A stretch of DNA of 64,000 nt from CAYNRG01 sp047973125 (lineage in GTDB: Bacteria; Bacillota_I; Bacilli_A; Erysipelotrichales; Erysipelotrichaceae). Positions 26,330 to 33,551 of this stretch are shown in pieces; the first letter of the stretch is position 1, and each line of letters opens with the position of its first letter. The stretch spans positions 165,379 to 229,378 of the forward strand of contig JBKEBK010000025.1 of assembly GCA_047973125.1 (NCBI GenBank). Direction: 5' to 3'. The notes under the pieces are model-generated. The model saw only the letters and a program-made list of their open reading frames with translations. It did not search any database and was not told where the DNA came from. Both the position numbers and the translations under genes were made by a program.

Positions 26330-28249
26330 TTACTCCTCTACCTTATACGAATCTTCTAGTGTAAATGCAACATTGTTTTCAATCCATTTTCTTCTTACAT
26401 CAACCTTATTACCCATAAGCGTTGAAACTCTTTTATCAGCAATTACAGCATCATCTACTGTAACTTGGATAAGTGTTCTTGAATCTGGATCCATTGTGGT
26501 ATCCCAAAGTTGACCGGCATCCATTTCTCCAAGTCCTTTATATCTTTGTATTTCAACTTTTCCTCTTGTTGCTCTTACACTCTCTAATTCTTCTTCCAAA
26601 TAACAATACTCTACATTTTTTCCGCTTGTAACTTTAAAAAGTGGAGGCATTGCAAGATAAACCATACCATTATCAATTAACTCTCTCATATAACGATAAA
26701 AGAATGTGAGTAGTAAAACTTGGATATGGGCACCATCAGTATCAGCATCTGTCATGATAATAATTTTGCCGTAATTACTATCTTCATAAGAAAAACTCGG
26801 TCCCACACCCGCTCCAATAGCATGAATAATTGTATTTAGCTCTTCATTTTTTTCAATATCACTAATTGAACACTTTTCAGTATTTAACACCTTACCTCTT
26901 AAAGGAAGAATTGCTTGATATTTAGAATCTCTACCTTGTTTTGCACTACCGCCTGCCGAGTCTCCCTCAACCAAAAATAGTTCTTTTTTTGCACTATTTT
27001 TAGACTGGGCAGGAGAAAGTTTACCTGAAAGAAGTTTTTCACTTTTTCCCGATTTCTTACCTTTTCGAGCTTCTTCACGAGCTTTTCTTGCTGCCTCTCT
27101 TGCTAATGAGGCTTTTTTCATCTTATTGATTAATAGTGATGATATTTCTTTATTTTCTTCTAAAAAGTATACCAGTTTATCAGTTATTGTTTGTTCTACA
27201 GCAATTCTTGCCTCAGAAGTGCCCAATTTACCCTTAGTTTGACCCTCAAACTGTAAAAGATTTTCCGGAATAGAAACAGATATTATTGCAGTTAAACCTT
27301 CTCTTACATCATTTCCATCAAAATTTTTATCTTTAGCTTTTAGGATATTTAGTTTCCTAGCATATTCATTAAACGCTTTTGTCATTGCCGACTTAAAACC
27401 AGACTCATGTGTACCACCATCAGGTGTTCTAACTAAATTTACAAAACTATATGTATTTTCCTGATATGAATCAGTATATTGAAAAGCACATTCTACTTGA
27501 ATATCTTTATATTCTCCACTAAAACATATTGGATCATGAAAAGTATCTTTATCCTCATGTAAATAATCTAAAAATGCTATTAGACCATTATCGTACTCAT
27601 ACTCAACACTCTTATCATTTTTTTCATCAATAACATCCATCTTTATTCCATTTAATAAAAAAGCTGTTTCTTGTGCTCTTTCACAAACCTGATTATAATT
27701 AAAAGTTGTTGTCGAGAAAATTTTAGCATCAGGTTTAAACCTAACAATAGAACCTGTTTTACTTGTAGTTCCTATCACTTCTAACTTACTAACTTTTTTA
27801 CCACCGTTTTCAAATTTGAGTTGATAAATTTTACCATTTTTAAACACCGTAACTTCTACCCACTCACTAAGGGCATTAACAACAGATGCACCAACACCAT
27901 GTAGTCCACCAGCTGTTTTATATCCACCATCAGATGAAAACTTACCACCAGCATGTAATACAGTAAATATTACTTCTATGGTGTTTTTGCCGCTTTCATG
28001 CATATCTACAGGCATTCCTCTACCTTTATCCTCAACACAACAAACACCACCTTTTTCTAAGGTGATGGTAATTTTATCTCCAAACCCATTAAGTGCTTCA
28101 TCAACTGCATTATCAACAATTTCCCAAATTAAGTGATGAAGTCCTCTAGCATCGGTCGAACCAATATACATTCCCGGTCTTTTTCTAACAGCTTCTAATC
28201 CTTCTAATATTTGAATGCTAGAGCCATCATAATTCTTATTTTTACTCAT
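26330..28249 (-). CDS. parE: DNA topoisomerase IV subunit B
   Basis: ATPase subunit of topoisomerase IV. GHKL ATP-binding motifs: EIVDNAVDEALNGFG, DKGRGMPVD and GGLHGVGASVVNALS. TOPRIM metal site: LVEGDSAGGSAKQGRD with MTDADTDGAHIQ. 639 residues, typical ParE/GrlB length. AAGGAG upstream of ATG; heads the parE-parC operon, divergent from plsY, a common arrangement in Bacillota (plsY next to parE). Confidence 0.95.
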   Translation of the reverse strand: MSKNKNYDGSSIQILEGLEAVRKRPGMYIGSTDARGLHHLIWEIVDNAVDEALNGFGDKITITLEKGGVCCVEDKGRGMPVDMHESGKNTIEVIFTVLHAGGKFSSDGGYKTAGGLHGVGASVVNALSEWVEVTVFKNGKIYQLKFENGGKKVSKLEVIGTTSKTGSIVRFKPDAKIFSTTTFNYNQVCERAQETAFLLNGIKMDVIDEKNDKSVEYEYDNGLIAFLDYLHEDKDTFHDPICFSGEYKDIQVECAFQYTDSYQENTYSFVNLVRTPDGGTHESGFKSAMTKAFNEYARKLNILKAKDKNFDGNDVREGLTAIISVSIPENLLQFEGQTKGKLGTSEARIAVEQTITDKLVYFLEENKEISSLLINKMKKASLAREAARKAREEARKGKKSGKSEKLLSGKLSPAQSKNSAKKELFLVEGDSAGGSAKQGRDSKYQAILPLRGKVLNTEKCSISDIEKNEELNTIIHAIGAGVGPSFSYEDSNYGKIIIMTDADTDGAHIQVLLLTFFYRYMRELIDNGMVYLAMPPLFKVTSGKNVEYCYLEEELESVRATRGKVEIQRYKGLGEMDAGQLWDTTMDPDSRTLIQVTVDDAVIADKRVSTLMGNKVDVRRKWIENNVAFTLEDSYKVEE

Positions 28250-28276
28250 TATTGGTTTCTCCTTTTTATCTTCTTA

Positions 28277-28282
28277 ATTATA
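28277..28282 (-). promoter_or_regulatory. Candidate -10 of the parE-parC promoter
   Basis: Minus-strand TATAAT 27 bases before the parE ATG; the -35 region is only a T-rich tract. Confidence 0.5.
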
Positions 28283-28304
28283 CTAAACAATTAAAAAAAT
28301 AAAA

Positions 28305-28333
28305 AGGACAACCAAAAAGAATTATGATAAAAT
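28305..28333 (+). promoter_or_regulatory. Promoter of plsY
   Basis: AGGACA (28305-28310), 17-base spacer, extended -10 TGATAAAAT (hexamer 28328-28333). ATG of plsY follows 24 bases on behind AAAGGAG. Confidence 0.65.
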
Positions 28334-28357
28334 ATAAAAAGAAAAAGGAGACCAACA

Positions 28358-28966
28358 ATGAATATATTAGGTTTAACAATAATAATAGGTTCATATCTTA
28401 TAGGATCTATATCATGGGCATTAATAATTGGAAAGTTATTTTATAAAACAGATATTAGAAATCATGGATCTGGAAATTTAGGAGCTTCAAATGCTGGTAG
28501 AGTGCTTGGAAAAAAGGCAGGGTTTTGTGTTGCTGCACTTGATATTTCAAAAGCATTCATCTGTGTTGCAATCTGTTCAACACTATTACCTCAATATACT
28601 CCATATGCTGGACTTGCTTGTTGTTTTGGTCATTGTTTTCCTATATTTGCTAATTTCAAAGGAGGCAAGGCTGTGGCAACAAGCATGGGATATTTGTTTG
28701 GACTTGCTCTTTTTGTAACAGATCAGTTTATTCCAATCTTCATTATTCCAGTCATTTGCTTTTTTACAATATTATATTTAACTAAAACCGTTGCCATAAG
28801 CAGTCTATCATCTTTCTTAATTGCTATTGTTATGTCAATTATTTTTATTAAAGATATTAGCATTACAGTTTCTATTATTATCCTCTGGATATTCCTAGTT
28901 TATCGTCATAAGGATAATATTAAAAGAATACTAGATGGCAAAGAAAATAAAATAACTTGGATGTAA
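28358..28966 (+). CDS. plsY: Acyl-phosphate:glycerol-3-phosphate acyltransferase PlsY
   Basis: Membrane enzyme that makes lysophosphatidate, the first step of phospholipid synthesis. 202 residues with five transmembrane segments and the three conserved cytoplasmic motifs: GSGNLGASNAGRVLG, GHCFPIFANFKGGKAVAT, and the later short motif after LYLTKTVAISSL. Divergent from parE. Confidence 0.95.
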   Translation: MNILGLTIIIGSYLIGSISWALIIGKLFYKTDIRNHGSGNLGASNAGRVLGKKAGFCVAALDISKAFICVAICSTLLPQYTPYAGLACCFGHCFPIFANFKGGKAVATSMGYLFGLALFVTDQFIPIFIIPVICFFTILYLTKTVAISSLSSFLIAIVMSIIFIKDISITVSIIILWIFLVYRHKDNIKRILDGKENKITWM

Positions 28967-28996
28967 AAAAACATTTCTTAATTGAAATGTTTTTTT
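28965..28996. terminator. Bidirectional terminator between plsY and the dehydrogenase gene
   Basis: 12-bp stem AAAAAACATTTC/GAAATGTTTTTT with loop TTAATT. A- and T-tracts on each side serve both converging genes; both stop codons touch it. Confidence 0.85.
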
Positions 28997-29963
28997 AATC
29001 ATTTGGATATGTGATATTCATTTGTTTGCGACACTCATCTAATATTGAAATAATATCTAAGCTAGTTTGATGATTAAATATTTTAGACTCTATTTTTTTA
29101 TTATTAACATTAGCAATAAATTCTTTAATTTGATAAACAAAAGGATTTGTATTGTCATTGATATTCAAACATTTGCCACCTTTATCAATACTAATATTAT
29201 TCATTGTACTAATCATACCAATTTGAATTATGCCTTTTTCACCCTGTATTTCCGATATAATTTTTGTATTAGATATTTTAGAGTGAATTATTATAACTTC
29301 AAAATCTTCATAACTTAAAATACAACTTCCACATCCATCAACCTTAGTTTCTAAACTAATACCATTAGCAATAACCTTATTTGGCATTCCAAATAAATAA
29401 ATCGCAGCACCGATGGGATAAATACCTAAATCCATAAGAGATCCATTACATAAATCATTTCTAAATGTGGTTGGGTTTAAGCCTTGTAAGTACTGATCAT
29501 ATCTTGATGAGTACTTACCAAAAGAAAACACTACTTGCCTAATTTTACCGATAGAATTTAGTTCACTTTTCACAATTTGAATATTCTTTGTATAAACAGG
29601 TACAAATCCATCATGGATATAGACGTTTTTCTCTTGAGCACATTCAAACATTTTTTTAGCATCCCTAAAATTTGTAGCAAATGGCTTTTCAGTATAAGTT
29701 GGAATACCTCTTTTTAAGCATTCCATACTCATCTGATAATGCAAAGAATTTGGAACAGCCAAATAAACAGCATCCATTACATCAGACTCTATCAAAGATT
29801 CAAAATTATCAAAGACATTAGGAATATTATGTTTTTTTGAAAAATCTTCTGCACTTTTTCTTGAACCACTACAAACCGCAACAACCTGTGCTTCTTTAAT
29901 CTGATTAATTCCATCCATAAATGAATCAGATATAAAATTAGTTCCAACAACTGCAAATTTCAT
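28995..29963 (-). CDS. Gfo/Idh/MocA-family oxidoreductase
   Basis: NAD(P)-dependent dehydrogenase of unknown sugar or related substrate. Rossmann start MKFAVVGTNFISDSF, VYLAVPNSLHYQM, and the family's EKP motif TEKPFATNFRDAKKMF with its catalytic-region lysine. The C-terminal half is the alpha/beta substrate domain. 322 residues, normal. Stands alone with its own promoter and terminator; neighbours (plsY, copper genes) give no hint of substrate. Confidence 0.88.
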   Translation of the reverse strand: MKFAVVGTNFISDSFMDGINQIKEAQVVAVCSGSRKSAEDFSKKHNIPNVFDNFESLIESDVMDAVYLAVPNSLHYQMSMECLKRGIPTYTEKPFATNFRDAKKMFECAQEKNVYIHDGFVPVYTKNIQIVKSELNSIGKIRQVVFSFGKYSSRYDQYLQGLNPTTFRNDLCNGSLMDLGIYPIGAAIYLFGMPNKVIANGISLETKVDGCGSCILSYEDFEVIIIHSKISNTKIISEIQGEKGIIQIGMISTMNNISIDKGGKCLNINDNTNPFVYQIKEFIANVNNKKIESKIFNHQTSLDIISILDECRKQMNITYPND

Positions 29964-29985
29964 TTTTTACATCACCTCTAATAAA

Positions 29986-30014
29986 ATTATATCACACTAA
30001 TTTATTTTTTATAA
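29986..30014 (-). promoter_or_regulatory. Candidate promoter of the Gfo/Idh gene
   Basis: Minus strand TATAAT (29986-29991) with TTATAA 17 bases upstream (30009-30014). The next 140 bases up to copZ are AT-rich with no recognisable gene or strong terminator. Confidence 0.5.
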
Positions 30015-30156
30015 ACAAATTAAATATTTACAATTAGATCTCAACGATGTGATATTGACTCACCAAAAACAGCTCAATAATTACAACTTTGGAATGCTTT
30101 TAAATTTTAAAAAGTTCATATTCATACTATATAAATTTAAATCTTAAGTTACAGTA

Positions 30157-30363
30157 TTAATTAATTGATTTAACAATATAACCTTCTTCTTCAATACAAG
30201 ATTTAAGTAAATCATCTATTAAATTTTCTCCATTTACAACAGCTTCACTTTGCTCTAGTGACACTTCTACACTAGTTATATTGTCAAGTTCTTCTAAGGC
30301 ACCCTTCACTGCTGCTACACAGTGCATGCAGCTCATTCCTTCAATATTGATTGTTTTTTTCAT
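30157..30363 (-). CDS. copZ: CopZ-like copper chaperone
   Basis: 68-residue heavy-metal-associated domain with the Cu(I)-binding motif GMSCMHC and the ferredoxin-like fold pattern (TSVEVSLEQSEAVV). Follows copA by 13 bases with an AGGAGG site. In this family it carries Cu(I) to CopA. Confidence 0.92.
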   Translation of the reverse strand: MKKTINIEGMSCMHCVAAVKGALEELDNITSVEVSLEQSEAVVNGENLIDDLLKSCIEEEGYIVKSIN

Positions 30364-30376
30364 TTGTATTTTCCTC

Positions 30377-32614
30377 CTATTTATAAAACCACTTTAATCT
30401 TAAAGCATTTAGTACTACTGATACTGAGCTAAAGCTCATTGCTGCTGCTGCTATCATTGGATTAAGCAAGAACCCCAATGATAAGTAAAGAATGCCAGCA
30501 GCAATTGGAATACCAACAACATTGTAAATAAATGCCCAGAATAAATTCTGTTTAATGTTGCGCATAACATTCTTACTAAGTTTGATTGCAGTAACTACAT
30601 CCATTAAATCATTTTTCATCAGTACAATATCTGCCGATTCAATCGCAATATCCATTCCAGCTCCAATAGCTATACCCACATTTGCTCTTGATAGCGAAGG
30701 AGCATCATTTATTCCATCACCAACCATCGCAACAACCTTTTTTTCATTTTGTAATTTTCTAACTTCTTTTTCTTTATCTTCAGGTAGTACTTCTGATATT
30801 ACATGATTTACACCAACTTTTTTTTGAATTGCCTCAGCAGTAATCGAATTATCACCTGTAAGCATAATTGTATCAATACCCATTTTTTTAAGAATTGCAA
30901 TTGCTTTAGCACTGTTTTCTTTAACCACATCAGCAAGAGCAATTATACCAATACATTGATTATCAAAAGCAAAGTATAAAGCCGTTTTTCCATCTTTACT
31001 AAAGTCTTCTTCCACACTTATAAATTCCTTAATATCAATGTTGTTTTCAATCATTAGTTTTCTATTTCCAGCATATGATTGCTTCTTTTCAATTATACCA
31101 TAAATACCACGACCATCTATTAGCTTATAATCACTAACTTCTAATATATTCTGTCTAAGCTCTTTTGATTTTTCAATAAGTGGTTTAGATAATGGGTGAG
31201 ATGATTTACTTTCTAATGACGATGCAATTTGAATAAGCTTTTCTTCATTAAAATTTGTTGTGAATATATCAGTTATAACTGGTTTTCCTTTTGTAATTGT
31301 TCCTGTTTTATCAAGAAACACCGCATCAACTGAGTGAAGCACCTCAAGAGCTTCAGCAGATTTGATTAAAACTCCATTTTTTGCTCCAACACCTGTTCCC
31401 ACCATAATTGCCGTTGGGGTAGCTAATCCCAAAGCACATGGACATGAGATTACAAGAACAGAAATACCTATTGATAATGCAAATTCAAATGAATAACCAA
31501 GCATCAACCAAACAATTGTAGATACAACTGCAATAGCTATTACTATCGGAACAAAAACTCCACTTACTTTATCCGCAAGTTTTGCTACTGGTGCCTTAGA
31601 AGATGTTGCCTCATCTACTAATTTAATTATCTTAGAAAGTGCAGTATCTTCTCCAACTGCCTTTACTCTCATCTTAAAGAAGCCAGATGAATTAATTGTT
31701 CCTCCAATTACATTTGCATTAATATCTTTCTTTACTGGCATACTCTCACCAGTAATAGCAGACTCATCAAGATATCCATGTCCCTCAATAACTTCACCAT
31801 CAAGAGGAATACTCTTACCCTCTTTAATAATTAGTATTTCACCAATTTCTACATCTTTTGTAGGCACTTCTATTTCAATACCATCTCTTAGAACTAATGC
31901 AACATTCGGAGTTAATTCCATCAGTTTTGAAATAGCTTCTGATGTTTTTTCTTTTGCTCTTGTTTCTAAAAACTTTCCAAAGGTAATTAATGTTAGAATT
32001 ACTCCACCTGATTCAAAATACAGACTCATCACATACTTATGGGCCATTGCCATGTCATTATGTCCAAGTCCCCAAGATATTTTATATAGTGCAAAAACAC
32101 CATACAACACCGCTGCACTTGTACCTACAGCAATTAATGAGTCCATATTAGGTGACCCTTTTAAAAGTGACTTAAATCCAATCATAAAATATTTTCTATT
32201 AACTATAATTACTGGTATCACCAAAATAAATTGGGTAAGTGCAAAAGACATTGCGTTTTCCATACCACTTAAGAATTTAGGAATTGGTAGATTGACCATT
32301 TCAGCCATCGCTAAATAAAACAGTGGAACTGTAAACATTAAAGAAATTATAAGTCTTTTCTTTATTATATCAACTTCACTAACTTTATTTTCATTTTTAG
32401 TTTCACCTTTTAAACTTGCAGAATATCCGGCATCATAAACTGCTTTAATTATAGAATTAGAAGATACTTTTTTATCTTCATAGTCAACAATCATACTATT
32501 TTTTAACAAATTAACTTGTACTACATTGATTCCATCTATCTTAGAAAGCTTTTTTTCTATTCTAGATGAACATGCAGCACAAGTCATTCCAAATACATCA
32601 AATTCTTTATTCAT
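30377..32614 (-). CDS. copA: Copper-exporting P1B-type ATPase CopA
   Basis: 745 residues. One N-terminal metal-binding domain with GMTCAACSSR, then eight transmembrane segments. The transport motif is SCPCALGLATP (CPC), the TGES actuator is ITGESMPV, the phosphorylation site is DKTGTITKG, the HP motif SSHPLSKPL and hinge GDGINDAPSL. Residues after TM8 end ALRLKWFYK. These place it in the Cu(I) group. Only one metal-binding domain, fewer than many CopA. Divergently transcribed from an HxlR-type regulator. Confidence 0.95.
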   Translation of the reverse strand: MNKEFDVFGMTCAACSSRIEKKLSKIDGINVVQVNLLKNSMIVDYEDKKVSSNSIIKAVYDAGYSASLKGETKNENKVSEVDIIKKRLIISLMFTVPLFYLAMAEMVNLPIPKFLSGMENAMSFALTQFILVIPVIIVNRKYFMIGFKSLLKGSPNMDSLIAVGTSAAVLYGVFALYKISWGLGHNDMAMAHKYVMSLYFESGGVILTLITFGKFLETRAKEKTSEAISKLMELTPNVALVLRDGIEIEVPTKDVEIGEILIIKEGKSIPLDGEVIEGHGYLDESAITGESMPVKKDINANVIGGTINSSGFFKMRVKAVGEDTALSKIIKLVDEATSSKAPVAKLADKVSGVFVPIVIAIAVVSTIVWLMLGYSFEFALSIGISVLVISCPCALGLATPTAIMVGTGVGAKNGVLIKSAEALEVLHSVDAVFLDKTGTITKGKPVITDIFTTNFNEEKLIQIASSLESKSSHPLSKPLIEKSKELRQNILEVSDYKLIDGRGIYGIIEKKQSYAGNRKLMIENNIDIKEFISVEEDFSKDGKTALYFAFDNQCIGIIALADVVKENSAKAIAILKKMGIDTIMLTGDNSITAEAIQKKVGVNHVISEVLPEDKEKEVRKLQNEKKVVAMVGDGINDAPSLSRANVGIAIGAGMDIAIESADIVLMKNDLMDVVTAIKLSKNVMRNIKQNLFWAFIYNVVGIPIAAGILYLSLGFLLNPMIAAAAMSFSSVSVVLNALRLKWFYK

Positions 32615-32642
32615 ATGCTATCCTCCTATATGTGTTATACTA

Positions 32643-32693
32643 ATAATAACAGTTATAGTTATAATTGCAATTACGCACTTTTTTGTAATATAG
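32643..32693. promoter_or_regulatory. Divergent copA / hxlR promoters sharing a palindromic -35
   Basis: The palindrome AATTGCAATT has TTGCAA (32665-32670) as its centre, which reads the same on both strands. On the minus strand it is followed after 16 bases by an extended -10 TGTTATTAT (hexamer 32643-32648), giving the copA promoter. On the plus strand TAATAT (32686-32691) or ATATAG (32688-32693) could serve hxlR. A regulator bound here would affect both genes. Confidence 0.55.
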
Positions 32694-32721
32694 TAACCTA
32701 TTTGATACCATGGAGGACAAT

Positions 32722-33069
32722 ATGAATAGTTTAAATGAGAAATGCCCAGTTTCAACAACTTTAAAAATAATTGGCGGCAAGTATAAAGCTTTAGTGCTTT
32801 GGCATTGCAGTCATGAAACTCTTCGATTTTCTCAAATTAGAAGATTAATACCAGAGGCAACAGCAAAAATGCTTACACAACAACTTAGAGAGTTAGAAAA
32901 AGATAAACTAATAATTAGAAAAGTTTATCCTGTTGTTCCTCCTAAAGTCGAATATAGCATTAGTGATAAGGGTAAAAGTCTTTATTCAATCTTAGAGGCT
33001 ATGTATAATTGGGGAGAACAAGAGCTAAGTGATGAAGGCCTATGTCCAAAGTGCTCAATGAAAAAATAA
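32722..33069 (+). CDS. HxlR-family transcriptional regulator
   Basis: Winged-helix protein of 115 residues. Signature segments: CPVSTTLKIIGGKYKALVLWHC, LRFSQIRRLIPEATAKMLTQQLRELE and VPPKVEYSISDKGKSL. Four cysteines (about 8, 29, 108, 111) include the C8 conserved in redox- or aldehyde-sensing HxlR proteins and a C-terminal CPKC pair that could bind metal. Start at ATG 32722 behind GGAGG; the ATG at 32710 contains that site. Divergent from copA, so a role in copper or thiol stress is likely but unproven. Confidence 0.87.
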   Translation: MNSLNEKCPVSTTLKIIGGKYKALVLWHCSHETLRFSQIRRLIPEATAKMLTQQLRELEKDKLIIRKVYPVVPPKVEYSISDKGKSLYSILEAMYNWGEQELSDEGLCPKCSMKK

Positions 33070-33077
33070 TATATTTA

Positions 33078-33428
33078 TTATTTGATTTCATTTTCCCATT
33101 CATTAAGTTTAAAACCAAATAAGACATTATTTTTAAGAACTAAGATTGGTCTTTTAACCAGCATTCCATCGCTTGATAAAAGTTCAATCTTTTCTTTTTC
33201 ACTCATATCAGGAAGTTTCTTTGAAAGCTTATTTTCTCGATACAATATCCCACTTGTATTAAACATCCTCTTTATATCAACACCACTTTTCTTAAGCCAA
33301 ACACTTAACTCTTCTTTTGTGGGATTATTAAGTTTAATATCTCGCTTTTCAAATTTAAATCCTTTTTCCTCTAACCATTTCTCCGCCTTTTTACAAGTAC
33401 TACATCTTTCATAACATATAAATTCCAT
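33078..33428 (-). CDS. ArsC/Spx-family protein (YusI-like)
   Basis: 116-residue thioredoxin-fold protein with CSTC at positions 9-12 (YERCSTCKKAEKWL) and the typical LLSSDGMLVKRPI stretch with the conserved arginine of the ArsC/Spx fold. FNTSGILYRE also matches the YusI/YffB branch. True arsenate reductases and Spx regulators share this fold; with no arsenic genes nearby, the exact role is open. Own promoter; convergent with the hxlR gene, 8 bases between stops. Confidence 0.85.
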   Translation of the reverse strand: MEFICYERCSTCKKAEKWLEEKGFKFEKRDIKLNNPTKEELSVWLKKSGVDIKRMFNTSGILYRENKLSKKLPDMSEKEKIELLSSDGMLVKRPILVLKNNVLFGFKLNEWENEIK

Positions 33429-33450
33429 TTTTTTAAGTCTCCTTTATGAT

Positions 33451-33479
33451 ATTATACTATGCTAAATATTAATATTCAA
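33451..33479 (-). promoter_or_regulatory. Promoter of the ArsC/Spx-like gene
   Basis: Minus strand TTGAAT (33474-33479), 17-base spacer, TATAAT (33451-33456); AAAGGAG follows. Confidence 0.72.
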
Positions 33480-33518
33480 TTCTAGCAATCTTTTCTAAAA
33501 ATATATTACTTATATTAT

Positions 33519-33550
33519 AAAAAAAAGCAGTTATCAAAACTGCTTTTTTT
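33519..33550 (-). terminator. Terminator after ileS
   Basis: GC-containing stem GCAGTT/AACTGC with 5-base loop, extended by A/T tracts; minus strand ends in eight T. Starts directly after the ileS stop. Confidence 0.85.
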
Positions 33551-33551
33551 A

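Noticed and set aside
28995..30156. Search for tRNA genes in the gaps
   Set aside because: No cloverleaf with GGTTCRANYC arm was seen here or in other gaps; the only rRNA is the 5S at the right edge.
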